A stretch of DNA of 64,000 bases from Zobellella maritima (GCF_003075035.1 NZ_QCZE01000001.1:1300602-1364601); one strand, 5' to 3'. Shown: positions 26,303 to 36,775, counted from the stretch's first letter. Notes: generated from the letters alone by a model not told the origin. Made by a program: numbers and translations.

Positions 26303-28135
26303 ATGCGGGAATCCCGTACTTTTAATCAAATATTGATCTTGGCGGCGCTTATTTCCGTGCTGACGGGCCTGTTATTGCCCTGGTGGGGCGGTTATCGGCT
26401 CCTTGCACACCATGAACAGGAAACGGCCGCCAACCTGACGGCCTGGTTGAGTTCCGCTGAACAGGATCGGGTTTCGTCCCTTCCCGGTATTGCCCAATTT
26501 TCTTACGAACAGCCCCTGCCGCCCCAATCCTCCGCCTGGTGGTTTGGGAGCGCCGCAGAAACCAAGCAGCTGATAGTGGGAGAAACTCCGTTTTTTTACC
26601 AACTCGACACCCACTTTGCCACCCGCTACTGGCTATCCCTGTCCCTGCCGTTAATGGTCATCAGCCTGATGTTGTTTATCGGCCTCTACGTCCGCTGGTC
26701 AAAAGAACACCAGAGGCATGAGCAGCATTTGCACGATCTGATCGTCAATACTGATCCGGAGCTGGCCACCGGGGATACCCCGCTGGAACAAAGCATTATC
26801 CAGTGGCATCAAGCCTATCAAAACCAGATAGAAACACTGCAACAACAACTGAGCGAAGCCCATCAGCAAAGCCATCAAGACAGCCTGACCAACCTGGGTA
26901 ATCGTTATGCGTTCCGGCGTGACCTGACCCAACTGCTGAATGATGAGAATAAGCTGGCTGTTTCCACCTTGCTGATGATTCGAGCCACCGCCCTGAACGA
27001 AATCAACAACCGTCTCGATCACCAGGCCGGCGATCAGTACCTGCAGGACATTACCCGCATAGTGCGCAAAGCCATCCAGCCTATGCTGGGTGCCAAGGCC
27101 TATCGTACCACGGGCACCGACATCGCCGTGCTGATCAAAGGCCAGTGCGATCCATTGGCGCAATCCCTGGGTACCCAGTTACATCAGGACTTCAACCACT
27201 ACCAACACCTGCATGGGCTGGATTGTACCGCCTATATGGGGTTCACCCAGCTGCTGCCCGGCCAATCTCCGGAACAGGTCCTGGTGCGTGTCGATTCCGC
27301 CCTCGCCCACGCCCAGGTCAATGAGCCCAACAGCTGGCAAGTGGTCCATAAGAACGAGGACGACAAGGATCTCGGTGAAACCCAGTGGCGACAGCGGCTT
27401 GAAGCCATCCTGGAAGAAGAGCGTATCCACCTTATGGTGCAACCCGTCCAGTTCAAACGCGCGGATCAACCCGGCTACAATGAAATATTGTCACGCTTCC
27501 CCAATGAAACCGACGGCTGGTATCCCAGCTCCACCGTCTTTGCCATGCTGCAGCGGCTCGATTTGTCGATGCATTTTGAACGAAAAATCATCGAAACGGC
27601 GATTCATCGTATCGCAACAAAAAACCTGTCGACCCAACGCTGGGCGATCAACCTCACCCCGGCCAGTTTGCAACACCCTTCCTTTGTTATCTGGCTTGAG
27701 CGCATCCTGCTGCGGGATGTGAATGTGACCTCCTCCCTGGTGTTCGAGCTGGATGAACACATTCTCGAATACCAGCTGGTCGCGGGAAAACGACTGATAG
27801 AGATGCTCCGCCGCTGTGGTGCCCGTTCGGCCATCAGCAAGTTTGGTCATGGTTATGGCTCTTTCCGGCAGATCAAGGAACTCAAGCCCGATTACATCAA
27901 GCTGGATGCACAGTTGGTCAAGCACTTGCAGGATGACAGTGCCAATCAACAGTTTGTGCGCATGATAGTGGATTTGGCCCAGCGCCTCGGTTGTCAGGTA
28001 ATTGCCGAGGGGGTCGAAACTCCGGAGCAAAAACGCACACTCGATACCATGTATATCGACGGTATCCAGGGGTACCTGATTGCCAGGCCCACCGATCTGG
28101 ACGGCTTCAGCCGACGGGCTGTGTCTTCAGCTTGA
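26303..28135 (+). CDS. csrD: CsrD-like membrane protein with degenerate GGDEF and EAL domains
   Basis: 610 residues. Two membrane segments (about 10-30 and 108-130) flank a short periplasmic part; a coiled linker (140-195) leads to a GGDEF domain (200-345) and an EAL domain (370-605). The GGDEF site reads TGTDI and the EAL motif reads EIL within QPVQFKRADQPGYNEILSRF. Where active enzymes have DDFG, this protein has SKFGHGYGSF. These losses suggest neither cyclic-di-GMP synthesis nor breakdown. Size, topology and degeneracy fit CsrD/MshH, which directs RNase E to the CsrB/CsrC small RNAs. Another degenerate GGDEF-EAL protein is possible. SD AAGGA is upstream. Confidence 0.7.
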   Translation: MRESRTFNQILILAALISVLTGLLLPWWGGYRLLAHHEQETAANLTAWLSSAEQDRVSSLPGIAQFSYEQPLPPQSSAWWFGSAAETKQLIVGETPFFYQLDTHFATRYWLSLSLPLMVISLMLFIGLYVRWSKEHQRHEQHLHDLIVNTDPELATGDTPLEQSIIQWHQAYQNQIETLQQQLSEAHQQSHQDSLTNLGNRYAFRRDLTQLLNDENKLAVSTLLMIRATALNEINNRLDHQAGDQYLQDITRIVRKAIQPMLGAKAYRTTGTDIAVLIKGQCDPLAQSLGTQLHQDFNHYQHLHGLDCTAYMGFTQLLPGQSPEQVLVRVDSALAHAQVNEPNSWQVVHKNEDDKDLGETQWRQRLEAILEEERIHLMVQPVQFKRADQPGYNEILSRFPNETDGWYPSSTVFAMLQRLDLSMHFERKIIETAIHRIATKNLSTQRWAINLTPASLQHPSFVIWLERILLRDVNVTSSLVFELDEHILEYQLVAGKRLIEMLRRCGARSAISKFGHGYGSFRQIKELKPDYIKLDAQLVKHLQDDSANQQFVRMIVDLAQRLGCQVIAEGVETPEQKRTLDTMYIDGIQGYLIARPTDLDGFSRRAVSSA

Positions 28136-28634
28136 CCAGGTAGTTAATCAATTCGCCCAACTGGCGATAGCGCAGTAATTCCTCGGCGTTGTAACGTGTG
28201 GACATGGTCGAGGGATTACTGCGATGTTTGAGGTAACGCATGATTTGCAGTCGATTAAAGCCGCCAACCCGGTAAACCAGGTCCAATAGCTTTTTGAGCT
28301 GCTCATCGGAAAAGCCGCAAAACTCAGCGTAATCCACGTCCATCGGTGTCTTGATGTCGACATCAACTTCTGCCAACGAGCCGGCTTCATGCAAATACTC
28401 CAGCCACTGCTCTACATACATGGGTTTGGTACCGGCCAGCATTTCGAAAAAACCGGCGCCGCTACGGCAGCCCGACAGCAGTAGCACGGCCAAATGATCC
28501 CGGTTACAGGAAAAGTCCACCTCTCCCTGCTGACTCCAGTCCAGGGCCTGAATGCGAATTTCCGCATGGCCACCATCATGATCCTTGACCTTGAAGATAA
28601 ACACAGCAGCTCCGATTTGCGGCAAAATAACCAT
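28107..28634 (-). CDS. Uncharacterised protein, about 175 residues
   Basis: The ATG at 28634 gives 175 residues; an in-frame TTG at 28661 is also possible, and neither has a strong ribosome site. I do not recognise a family. The protein is acidic and soluble, with no signal or membrane segment. The first half looks like beta strands (MVILPQIGAAVFIFKVKDHD); the second half is helical with a basic end (LQIMRYLKHRSNPSTMSTRY). Its 3' end overlaps the convergent csrD-like gene by 29 bases. Confidence 0.6.
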   Translation of the reverse strand: MVILPQIGAAVFIFKVKDHDGGHAEIRIQALDWSQQGEVDFSCNRDHLAVLLLSGCRSGAGFFEMLAGTKPMYVEQWLEYLHEAGSLAEVDVDIKTPMDVDYAEFCGFSDEQLKKLLDLVYRVGGFNRLQIMRYLKHRSNPSTMSTRYNAEELLRYRQLGELINYLVKLKTQPVG

Positions 28635-28736
28635 CTTGACGCAATCATAACCCTGAGTCAAAGCAAGGCTTCACAGTCCGCCCATATGGGTGTATGGTCT
28701 GGCCCACCGAGGTAGCGCGCATCAGGAGTTTCGGAT

Positions 28737-29135
28737 ATGCCCAACAAAGAAGTCACCTATACCATTTCTGAATTGGCCGATGAGTTTGATATTACTCCGC
28801 GGAGTATCCGTCATTACGAAGAGCAGGGCCTGCTGCTGCCACGCCGCAAGGGCAACAATACCCGCATCTATAGCCATAAAGACAGGATCCGCCTGTCTCT
28901 GACCCTGAGAGGCAAGCGGTTGGGGTTCAGCCTGGCCGAAATACGCGAGTTGTTTGATCTCTATGATGCCGAACACCGCAGCCGTCCCCAGCTACACTCC
29001 ATGATTGCCATGATCGATGAAAAACGCGCCAGCTTGCAGCAACAGCAGGAAGACATAGCAAAAGTGCTGGCCGAGCTGGATGCCGCCGATGCCAGGGCCA
29101 GGGAAACCCTGGAAAAAATGAAGCCCCATATGTAA
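28737..29135 (+). CDS. MerR-family transcriptional regulator (LiuR-like)
   Basis: 132 residues. The N-terminal winged helix (YTISELADEFDITPRSIRHYEEQGLLLPRR, residues 8-37) is a standard MerR domain. A coiled-coil dimerisation helix covers 85-125. No metal-binding cysteines are present, so it is not a heavy-metal sensor. The sequence resembles LiuR-type regulators of branched-chain amino acid or fatty acid catabolism, but no such operon is adjacent, so the target is unknown. SD AGGAG lies eight bases upstream. Confidence 0.8.
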   Translation: MPNKEVTYTISELADEFDITPRSIRHYEEQGLLLPRRKGNNTRIYSHKDRIRLSLTLRGKRLGFSLAEIRELFDLYDAEHRSRPQLHSMIAMIDEKRASLQQQQEDIAKVLAELDAADARARETLEKMKPHM

Positions 29136-29136
29136 A

Positions 29137-29160
29137 CAAGGCCTGCTCTCGCAGGCCTTG
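29137..29160. terminator. Hairpin between MerR gene and aroA
   Basis: Perfect 10-bp stem caaggcctgc/gcaggccttg around tctc, between two convergent genes. It has no clear T run, so it may be weak. Confidence 0.55.
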
Positions 29161-29165
29161 ACTGA

Positions 29166-30449
29166 TTAACGCTGGCTGATACTTTCCAGCTTGTCGAAAT
29201 AATCCGGGAAGGTCTTGGAGGTGCATTTGGGATCCAGGATCACCACGGGGGTGTCACTCAGTGCCACCAGTGAGAAACACATGGCAATACGGTGATCATT
29301 GTAGGTTGCTATCTCGGCCTCTTGCAGGCGGGCAGCCGGGGTCACTACCAGGTAGTCTTCCCCCTCATCTACCGTGACACCCAGTTTGGCCAGCTCGGTC
29401 GCCATGGCATACAGACGGTCGGTTTCCTTCACCCGCCAGTTATAGATATTGCTGATCCGGGTCGTGCCTTCGGCGAACAACGCCGTAGTGGCGATGGTCA
29501 TGGCGGCATCGGGGATATGATTCATATCCATATCGACAGCCTTTAACGGCGCCACATGTTCGGCTTCGATAAAGTCGTCGCCCCAGGTAATCTTGGCCCC
29601 CATGGCTTCCAGTACATCGGCAAAGCGGATATCGCCCTGAATACTGTTACGGCCTATACCGGTTACCCGCACCTTACCCTTGATAGCGCCCGCTGCCAGA
29701 AAATAGGAAGCGGAAGAGGCATCCCCTTCCACCAGGAAGGTGCCCGGCGACACATAGCTCTGGTTGCCCTTGATATAGAAGGTCTGATAATTATCGTGCT
29801 CAAGGGTGACCCCGAACTGCTCCATGATCTGCAGGGTAATATCGATATAGGGCTTGGAGACCAGCTCGCCCTTGATATGGATACGGGTATCTCCCGACGC
29901 CATGGGGGCCGCCATCAGGAAGGCGGTGAGGAACTGGCTGGAGACAGAGCCGTCGATATGCACATCGCCGCCCCACAACCCCTTACCATTGATGTACACC
30001 GGCGGGTAACCATCGGTCTTCAGATAACTGATATCGGCACCGGCCTCCCGCAATGCTTCCACCAGATGGCCAATCGGTCTTTCCCACATACGCGGCTCGC
30101 CGGTCAGGGTAAATTCGCCGGTACCCAGGCAGAGGGCGGCACACAGGGGACGCATGGCGGTACCAGCATTTCCCAGAAACAGTGAAACCGGCTCCTGGGC
30201 GCTGAAGGCGCGTCCCAGTCCCTGTACCACGCACTCTGTCTTGTCATCCGACAGCTGATACTGAACCCCGAGGATCTTCAGGGCATCGAGCATATGGCGG
30301 ATATCATCGCTATCGAGCAGATTGGTCAGGCGAGTGGTTCCCTGAGCCAGAGCCGCCAGCAGCAGGGCCCGGTTGGAAACAGATTTGGATCCCGGCAGGT
30401 TGACCTGGCCTTCGACCCGGTGAATAGGCAGTAACTTAAGGCTTTCCAT
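29166..30449 (-). CDS. aroA: 3-phosphoshikimate 1-carboxyvinyltransferase (EPSP synthase)
   Basis: 427 residues, the class I EPSP synthase length. The substrate-binding segment [17 protein letters not shown] (19-35) contains the PEP- and shikimate-phosphate-contacting Lys22; [13 protein letters not shown] is the second hallmark and carries the Gly96-equivalent of glyphosate-sensitive class I enzymes. It makes EPSP for chorismate synthesis. It lies 105 bases after hisC in the same direction, part of a gyrA-serC-hisC-aroA block. Confidence 0.96.
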   Translation of the reverse strand: MESLKLLPIHRVEGQVNLPGSKSVSNRALLLAALAQGTTRLTNLLDSDDIRHMLDALKILGVQYQLSDDKTECVVQGLGRAFSAQEPVSLFLGNAGTAMRPLCAALCLGTGEFTLTGEPRMWERPIGHLVEALREAGADISYLKTDGYPPVYINGKGLWGGDVHIDGSVSSQFLTAFLMAAPMASGDTRIHIKGELVSKPYIDITLQIMEQFGVTLEHDNYQTFYIKGNQSYVSPGTFLVEGDASSASYFLAAGAIKGKVRVTGIGRNSIQGDIRFADVLEAMGAKITWGDDFIEAEHVAPLKAVDMDMNHIPDAAMTIATTALFAEGTTRISNIYNWRVKETDRLYAMATELAKLGVTVDEGEDYLVVTPAARLQEAEIATYNDHRIAMCFSLVALSDTPVVILDPKCTSKTFPDYFDKLESISQR

Positions 30450-30527
30450 AACTTTCCTGGATGCGAGAGAAAAAACAAAGGGGCTACTTAGACGTTAACA
30501 GGGCTGCCGCATCAGGGCAAGATAAAC

Positions 30528-30551
30528 CAAGGCCGGTTTACACCGGCCTTG
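30528..30551 (-). terminator. Hairpin after hisC
   Basis: Stem caaggccggt/accggccttg with a 4-base loop, overlapping the end region of hisC; the minus strand continues TTGGTTTATC, a weak T tract, so partial read-through into aroA is likely. Confidence 0.55.
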
Positions 30552-30554
30552 TTG

Positions 30555-31655
30555 TCAGACGAGGACCTTGGCCAGCGCCTCCATACAACGCTGGTTTTCA
30601 TGCTCCAGGCCGATGCTGATGCGCAGACAGGTCGGCAGACCGTAGCCGCCGATGGGGCGTACTATCACCCCCTCCCGCAGCAAGGCCTGGTAAACGGGAC
30701 CGGCATCCCTCTGCAGGTCCAGGGTAATGAAGTTGGCCCTGGAGGGAATATAGTGCAGGCCTCTCTGCTCGAAAAAGGCTTCGTATTTTGCCATTTCCTG
30801 CCGGTTCAGGTTCACGGCCCGCTGCAAATACTCGCTGTCGTCCAGCGCCGCTTCCGCCGCCGCCAGGGCCAGGCTGTTGCAGTTGAAGGGCTCACGCACC
30901 CGGTTCAGCACACCAATCAGCTCCGGGTGACAGACCATATAGCCGACCCGCAGGCCCGCCAGTCCATAGGCCTTGGAAAAGGTGCGTGAAACGATCAGGT
31001 TCGGATATTGCGCCAACCAGTCGATAGAAGGGAGCCGTTCGACTTCGTCAACATACTCGGTATAGGCTTCATCCAGCACCACCAGCACATTTTCCGGTAC
31101 CTTGACCAGGAACGCCTCCAACTCTGCCTTGCCCAGAAAGGTTCCGGTCGGGTTGTTGGGGTTGGTAATGCATACCAGCTTGGTATTATCGGTGATCGCC
31201 GCTGCCATGGCATCCAGATCATGACCAAAATCCCTGGCCGGCACGGCTACCGCCCTGGCACCGTGCGCCTGGGTAGCCAGCGCGTACACGATAAAGGTGT
31301 ACTGGGAATACACCACCTCCTGACCGGCGGATACAAAGGTATGAAACAGCAGGTCAATCAGCTCGTTGGAGCCATTGCCCAGGATCAGCTGGTCGATATC
31401 CACGCCCAATGACTCAGCGAGCTTCGCCTTCAGTGCAAAGCCGTTGGCATCCGGATAACGGGCCAGCTCGGGCAGGGCAGCTTCTATGGCGGCCTTGGCC
31501 TTGGGGCCCAGCCCCAGCGGGTTTTCATTGGAGGCCAGCTTGACGCTGTTGCTGATGCCCAGCTCACGCTCCAGCTCTTCCACCGGCTTGCCGGGTTGAT
31601 AAGGCTGTAATTGGTCGACCCCGGCATTGGCCAGGGCCAGATAGTTAATACTCAC
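30555..31655 (-). CDS. hisC: Histidinol-phosphate aminotransferase
   Basis: 366 residues from a GTG start at 31655, which has AAAGGAG five bases upstream; the in-frame TTG at 31670 overlaps this site. Fold-type I aminotransferase with ASNENPLG, NPNNPTGTFL, LDEAYTEY and the PLP lysine in SRTFSKAYGLAGLRVGY. It converts imidazole-acetol phosphate and glutamate to histidinol phosphate; such HisC2 proteins beside aroA often also transaminate aromatic keto acids. Upstream on the same strand is serC, with a 384-base gap where many gammaproteobacteria have pheA. Confidence 0.92.
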   Translation of the reverse strand: MSINYLALANAGVDQLQPYQPGKPVEELERELGISNSVKLASNENPLGLGPKAKAAIEAALPELARYPDANGFALKAKLAESLGVDIDQLILGNGSNELIDLLFHTFVSAGQEVVYSQYTFIVYALATQAHGARAVAVPARDFGHDLDAMAAAITDNTKLVCITNPNNPTGTFLGKAELEAFLVKVPENVLVVLDEAYTEYVDEVERLPSIDWLAQYPNLIVSRTFSKAYGLAGLRVGYMVCHPELIGVLNRVREPFNCNSLALAAAEAALDDSEYLQRAVNLNRQEMAKYEAFFEQRGLHYIPSRANFITLDLQRDAGPVYQALLREGVIVRPIGGYGLPTCLRISIGLEHENQRCMEALAKVLV

Positions 31656-32039
31656 AATGGCTCCTTTCAACTCTTTTCTATCAGGCGCGACGACAATGAC
31701 TTGAACTTCGAGTTAACCGAAGACTGAAGGAAGAGGCAATCCCTGTTGCCTCTTGCATGACCCAGAGCTGTGTCATCAGACGACTCCGCTGCCCCGAAGA
31801 GGGCAAAGGCTGTCCGCTCCACCGACCACCCGCGCCAGGCCGAAAAATGCTCCTGCCGTTTCGGCATTCCCGCCATCCATGGCGGTCAGATGGCGCGGCT
31901 GAGCCCCCAGGGAGGGGTTTACGGCGTGTCGGTGGAGCCGTGCCCTTTGCCCGATTCACTGCTGTCATCTACGTCAACAAAAAACCGTGTTCAAAAGACA
32001 GGGTGTAACCAGGTGACAGGTTTACGCCCTGCCACTCCT
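31656..32039. other. Gene-free gap between serC and hisC
   Basis: 384 bases with no credible gene. Most of it is the palindromic element at 31795-31957 (listed separately). In Pseudomonas and many relatives pheA lies at this position (gyrA-serC-pheA-hisC-aroA); it is absent here. Confidence 0.6.
31795..31957. repeat. Dispersed repeat family 2, palindromic copy at 31.9 kb
   Basis: The outer arms, gggcaaaggctgtccgctcc and its neighbours at 31800-31828, pair imperfectly with ggtggagccgtgccctttgc near 31930-31950, forming a long inverted repeat of about 33 bases per arm. The right half (31875-31956) matches the element at 10679-10760, starting with catccatggcggtcag. A small palindrome cgccatccatggcg lies inside. 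Confidence 0.7.
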
Positions 32040-33125
32040 TCAGCCGTGTTTCTTGGCGAAGTTTTCCATAAAGGACACCAGCGCCTGTACCCCTTCGATG
32101 GGCATGGCGTTATACAGGCTGGCGCGCATACCGCCTACGATACGGTGTCCTTTCAAGGCCAGCAGGCCTTCGGCCTTGGCTTCCTTGAGGAAGGCCTCAT
32201 TCAAGCCATCGTCTTTCAGCCAGAACGGCACATTCATCCAGGAACGGGCGCTGGCGTCTATCTCGTTGCGGTAAAAATCGCTGCTATCGACGAAACCATA
32301 CAACAGCTCGGCCTTGGCACGGTTGCACTCACCGATGGCCGCCAGACCACCCTGACGCTTGAGCCACTGGAATACCAGGCCGGACAGGTACCAGGCATAG
32401 GTCGGCGGCGTGTTGAGCATGGAGTCGGCCTTGGCCATGGCCGCATAATCGAGGATCGCCGGGGTCTGCGGACAAGCCTGATCCAGCAGATCGTCACGCA
32501 CTATGACCACCGCCAGTCCGGAAGGACCTATGTTCTTCTGGGCGCCGGCATAGATGATGCCGAATCGGGATACATCGACCGGACGGGACAGTATGGTGGA
32601 AGACATATCCGCCACCAGGGGCACGTCACCCGTGTCGGGGATAAAATCGTATTCGATGCCTTCTACGGTTTCATTCGGGCAGTAATGGACATAAGCCGCG
32701 GTAGGATCCAGATCCCACTCGGTGGCCAGCGCCTGACGGCCGTCGGCCGTCTTTTGCAGGCCGTCGAGCACCCGTACCTTACCCACTTTCTCCGCTTCGG
32801 ATACCGCCGACTTCGACCACTGACCGGTCACGATATAGTCGGCCCGGGCATTTTTTCCCATCAGGTTCAGGGGCACGGCGGCAAACTGGCCACGGCCGCC
32901 GCCCTGCAGGAACAGTACCTTGTAGTTGTCCGGGATCTGCATCAGCTCGCGCAGATCCTGCTCGGCCTGCGCCGCCACCGCCATATAGTCGGCGCCACGG
33001 TGGCTGAGCTCCATCACCGACACCCCCAGACCGTTAAAATCGCGAAACTCGGCCTGGGCCTGTTTCATCACCTCAACCGGCAACATGGCCGGGCCTGCGC
33101 TGAAGTTATACACCAATTTATCCAT
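32040..33125 (-). CDS. serC: Phosphoserine aminotransferase
   Basis: 361 residues. The start [16 protein letters not shown], the [12 protein letters not shown] segment and the PLP lysine in [13 protein letters not shown] are SerC hallmarks. It forms 3-phosphoserine from 3-phosphohydroxypyruvate and also serves pyridoxine synthesis. It is separated from upstream gyrA by 140 bases that include the gyrA terminator, so it probably has its own promoter. Downstream are hisC and aroA on the same strand. Confidence 0.95.
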   Translation of the reverse strand: MDKLVYNFSAGPAMLPVEVMKQAQAEFRDFNGLGVSVMELSHRGADYMAVAAQAEQDLRELMQIPDNYKVLFLQGGGRGQFAAVPLNLMGKNARADYIVTGQWSKSAVSEAEKVGKVRVLDGLQKTADGRQALATEWDLDPTAAYVHYCPNETVEGIEYDFIPDTGDVPLVADMSSTILSRPVDVSRFGIIYAGAQKNIGPSGLAVVIVRDDLLDQACPQTPAILDYAAMAKADSMLNTPPTYAWYLSGLVFQWLKRQGGLAAIGECNRAKAELLYGFVDSSDFYRNEIDASARSWMNVPFWLKDDGLNEAFLKEAKAEGLLALKGHRIVGGMRASLYNAMPIEGVQALVSFMENFAKKHG

Positions 33126-33227
33126 TTCCTTCCTGACTCATCCTAACCAATGGGCTTACTTGCTTTTACACGGCAGCGGGCTGCCGAGTCAAAGTGATTT
33201 TGTGTATAAGCGAGGGTCTTACCAAGC

Positions 33228-33252
33228 AAAAAGGGGCTCACGCCCCTTTTTT
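33228..33252 (-). terminator. Terminator of gyrA
   Basis: Stem aaaaggggc/gcccctttt around tcac with T runs on both sides, 13 bases beyond the gyrA stop. Confidence 0.85.
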
Positions 33253-33264
33253 ATTAGTCTTCCA

Positions 33265-35919
33265 TTATTCTTCAGTATCGACAACACCCTCGGACAATGC
33301 CTCGTCGTCCTCGGTTTCCTCGATACGCTGCAGGCCAACCACCTGCTCATCCTCGCCGGTACGGATCAGTCGTACACCGGCGGTGTTGCGGCTGATCAGG
33401 CTGACCTCGGAAACCCGGGTACGTACCAGGGTACCGCCGTTGGTGATCAGCATGATTTCATTGCTGTCATCTACCTGGATGGCACCGACCACGGCACCAT
33501 TGCGATCGCTGACCTTGATCGAAACCACTCCCAGGGTGGCCCGGCTCTTGGTCGGATATTCCTCGAGCTCGGTACGCTTGCCGTAGCCATTGGCGGTAGC
33601 GGTGAGGATGGCCCCTTCGCCCCGCGGCACAATCAACGACACCACCTTGTCACCGGCAGCCAGCTTGATGCCACGCACCCCACCAGCAGTCCGGCCCATG
33701 GGACGCACACCCTTGAAGCTGCCCTTGCTTTCGCCGCCATCGCCGTCTTCCAGACCGTCGTCGGTGTCTTCATCGGCATCGGCACGGCCGCTGCCTTCGG
33801 CGAAGCGCACCACCTTGCCGGCCTCGGAAAACAGCATGATTTCGTTGCTGCCGTCGGTGATATCCACACCGATCAGCTCATCGCTTTCCTTGAGGTTGAT
33901 GGCCCGGATACCGGACGCCAGTGGCCGCTTGAACGCCGACAGGCTGGTTTTCTTGACGGTACCCTCGGCGGTGGCGAAGAACACATACTTGTCTTCAGCA
34001 TAGTCCTGCACCGGCAGGATCGCGGTGATCCGCTCCCCCTCATCCAGCGGCAACAGGTTGACGATGGGTCGCCCCCGCGCCGCCCGGCTGGCTTCCGGCA
34101 ACTGATAGACCTTGAGCCAGTAAACCTTGCCGGCGGTGGAAAAACACAGGATGGTGTCATGGGTATTGGCCACCAGCAGCCGCTCGACGAAGTCTTCTTC
34201 CTTCATGCGGGTTGCCGACTTGCCGCGGCCGCCCCGCCGCTGAGCCTCATAGTCGGTCAACGGCTGGTATTTGACATACCCCTGGTGGGAAAGGGTCACC
34301 ACTACGTCTTCCTGGGTGATCAAATCCTCGATATTGATCTCGGCGCTGGAGGCCGTGATTTCGGTACGACGCGGATCGCCAAACTGCTCCTTGACGGCTT
34401 CCAGCTCTTCCCTGATCACCTCCATCAGCCGCAGCGGGCTGTTGAGAATATGCAGCAGCTCGGCAATCTGCTCGAGCAGCTTCTGGTATTCTTCCAGGAT
34501 CTTTTCATGCTCGAGGCCGGTCAGCCGGTGCAGTCGCAGATCCAGGATGGCCTGGGCTTGCTGCTCGGTCAGGTAATAGAGGCCGTCACGAATACCGAAC
34601 TCGGGTTCCAGCCAGTCGGGCCGGGCCGCATCGTCACCGGAGCGCTCCAGCATGGAGGCCACATTGCCCAGGGACCAGCCCTGGCTGATCAGGCCACTCT
34701 TGGCCTCGGCCGGGGTCGGTGAACGCCGGATCAGCTCGATCACCGGATCGATATTGGCCAGGGCAATGGCCAGACCTTCCAGGATATGGGCCCGATCTCG
34801 CGCCTTGCGCAGCTCGAAGATGGTGCGCCGGGTCACCACCTCACGGCGGTGCTGGATAAAGCACTCCAGCATGTCCTTGAGGTTGAAGGTGCGGGGCTGG
34901 TTGTTATCCAGAGCCACCATATTGATGCCGAACACAGTCTGCATCTGGGTCTGAGCATAGAGGTTATTGAGGATCACCTCGCCCACTTCGCCCCGGCGGA
35001 TCTCGATCACGATGCGCATGCCGTCCTTGTCGGACTCGTCACGCAGGGCACTGATGCCCTCGATACGCTTTTCCTTGACCAGCTCGGCAATCTTTTCGAT
35101 CAGCCGCGCCTTGTTTACCTGATAGGGCAGCTCGGACACTATGATGGTTTCCCGGCCGGTCTTTTCATCCACCTCGATCTCGGCCAGGCCACGTACATAG
35201 ATCTTGCCGCGGCCGGTACGGTAGGCATCGATGATGCCCGATTTACCGTTGATGATACCGCCGGTGGGGAAATCCGGGCCCGGGATCAGCCCGATCAGCT
35301 CGTCAATGCTGATGTGTTCGTTGTCGATCACCGCCAGGCAGCCGTCCACCACCTCATTGAGGTTATGGGGCGGAATATTGGTCGCCATGCCCACGGCGAT
35401 ACCGGACGAGCCATTGACCAGCAGGTTCGGTACCCGGGTGGGCATAACGGCGGGAATCATCTCGGTGCCGTCGTAGTTGGGCACCCAGTCGACGGTTTCC
35501 TTATCCAGATCGGCCAGCAGTTCGTGGGCGATCTTGTCCATACGCACTTCGGTATAACGCATGGCGGCGGCGGAGTCGCCGTCCACCGAGCCGAAGTTGC
35601 CCTGGCCGTCGACCAGGGTATAGCGCATGGAAAAATCCTGGGCCATGCGCACTATGGTGTCGTAGACGGCGCTGTCACCATGGGGGTGATATTTACCTAT
35701 TACGTCACCCACAACACGGGCCGATTTTTTGTAGGGCTTGTTCCAGTCGTTGCCGAGTTCGTTCATGGCGAACAGCACGCGGCGATGCACCGGCTTCAAA
35801 CCATCACGGACATCCGGCAGAGCGCGCCCTACTATTACACTCATGGCGTAATCCAGGTAGGAGCGTTTCAGCTCTTCCTCGATGTTTATCGGCATGATTT
35901 CTCGGGCCAGATCGGTCAT
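33265..35919 (-). CDS. gyrA: DNA gyrase subunit A
   Basis: 884 residues from the ATG at 35919 (AAGG six bases upstream); an in-frame TTG at 35937 is less likely. The breakage-reunion domain has the catalytic Tyr in [11 protein letters not shown]. The quinolone-determining region reads [12 protein letters not shown], with Ser and Asp at the positions that mutate in resistant E. coli, so it is wild type. The GyrA box QRRGGRG is in the C-terminal beta-pinwheel. An acidic insert of about 27 residues ([20 protein letters not shown], coded at about 33710-33805) interrupts one pinwheel blade relative to E. coli. It introduces negative supercoils with GyrB. Divergent from ubiG. Confidence 0.96.
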   Translation of the reverse strand: MTDLAREIMPINIEEELKRSYLDYAMSVIVGRALPDVRDGLKPVHRRVLFAMNELGNDWNKPYKKSARVVGDVIGKYHPHGDSAVYDTIVRMAQDFSMRYTLVDGQGNFGSVDGDSAAAMRYTEVRMDKIAHELLADLDKETVDWVPNYDGTEMIPAVMPTRVPNLLVNGSSGIAVGMATNIPPHNLNEVVDGCLAVIDNEHISIDELIGLIPGPDFPTGGIINGKSGIIDAYRTGRGKIYVRGLAEIEVDEKTGRETIIVSELPYQVNKARLIEKIAELVKEKRIEGISALRDESDKDGMRIVIEIRRGEVGEVILNNLYAQTQMQTVFGINMVALDNNQPRTFNLKDMLECFIQHRREVVTRRTIFELRKARDRAHILEGLAIALANIDPVIELIRRSPTPAEAKSGLISQGWSLGNVASMLERSGDDAARPDWLEPEFGIRDGLYYLTEQQAQAILDLRLHRLTGLEHEKILEEYQKLLEQIAELLHILNSPLRLMEVIREELEAVKEQFGDPRRTEITASSAEINIEDLITQEDVVVTLSHQGYVKYQPLTDYEAQRRGGRGKSATRMKEEDFVERLLVANTHDTILCFSTAGKVYWLKVYQLPEASRAARGRPIVNLLPLDEGERITAILPVQDYAEDKYVFFATAEGTVKKTSLSAFKRPLASGIRAINLKESDELIGVDITDGSNEIMLFSEAGKVVRFAEGSGRADADEDTDDGLEDGDGGESKGSFKGVRPMGRTAGGVRGIKLAAGDKVVSLIVPRGEGAILTATANGYGKRTELEEYPTKSRATLGVVSIKVSDRNGAVVGAIQVDDSNEIMLITNGGTLVRTRVSEVSLISRNTAGVRLIRTGEDEQVVGLQRIEETEDDEALSEGVVDTEE

Positions 35920-36073
35920 AGCAAGCCTTATCCCCAATTTATTGTTTATACGGCAATAAAAAACGCATCATTCTAACACACAAATGACAAACCACAGCAG
36001 TCATGCTGGCAGCGAAAAAGGAGTCGGCTATAATGGCTGCTCTTAACTTTGCCAATCATTTAAGGCGTTGCCC

Positions 36074-36775
36074 GTGAATGTAGACCAACAGGAAATAGAC
36101 AAATTCGAGGCCATGGCCTCCCGCTGGTGGGATCTGGAAGGCGACTTCAAACCCCTGCATAAACTCAACCCCGTGCGCCTGAACTGGATTGCCGACAAGG
36201 CCGGCGGCCTGTTTGGCAAACGGATAGTGGACATCGGCTGCGGCGGCGGCATCCTGAGCGAAAGCATGGCCCGGGAAGGCGCCGAGGTCACCGGGGTCGA
36301 TATGGGCAAGGAACCGCTGACGGTCGCCCGCCTGCATGCCCTGGAGATGGGGGTCAGCGTCGATTATCGCCAGGCCACCGCCGAACAGCTGGCCGAGCAA
36401 CAGCCGGAGCAATTTGATCTGGTCACCTGTATGGAAATGCTCGAGCATGTCCCCGAGCCCGCCTCTGTAGTGCAGGCCTGTGCCACGCTGGCTAAGCCCG
36501 GTGCGCCCCTGGTGTTTTCCACCATCAACCGCAATCCCAAGTCCTGGCTGATGATGATCGCCGCCGCCGAGCACCTGTTCAAGATGGTGCCCAAGGGCAC
36601 CCATGATCACCGCAAATTCATCACCCCCGCCGAACTGTGCCACTATATCGAACAGGCCGGTCTGGTGGTCAGGGACATCAGCGGTGTGGTCTACCGGCCG
36701 CTGTCGGACAGTTTCACGCTCAGCCCGGACGCGGATGTAAACTATATGGTGTATGCCATCAAACCGGAGCTCTGA
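36074..36775 (+). CDS. ubiG: Ubiquinone biosynthesis O-methyltransferase UbiG
   Basis: 233 residues from a GTG at 36074 with AAGG eight bases upstream; the in-frame TTG at 36068 is only two bases from that site. The SAM-binding motif [12 protein letters not shown] is near residue 55, followed by [13 protein letters not shown] and the post-I motif. It performs both O-methylations of the ubiquinone ring (on the 2-polyprenyl-6-hydroxyphenol and demethylubiquinol stages). Its TGA overlaps the ATG of the next gene, so the two are translationally coupled. Divergent from gyrA, the arrangement known in Pseudomonas and E. coli. Confidence 0.95.
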   Translation: MNVDQQEIDKFEAMASRWWDLEGDFKPLHKLNPVRLNWIADKAGGLFGKRIVDIGCGGGILSESMAREGAEVTGVDMGKEPLTVARLHALEMGVSVDYRQATAEQLAEQQPEQFDLVTCMEMLEHVPEPASVVQACATLAKPGAPLVFSTINRNPKSWLMMIAAAEHLFKMVPKGTHDHRKFITPAELCHYIEQAGLVVRDISGVVYRPLSDSFTLSPDADVNYMVYAIKPEL

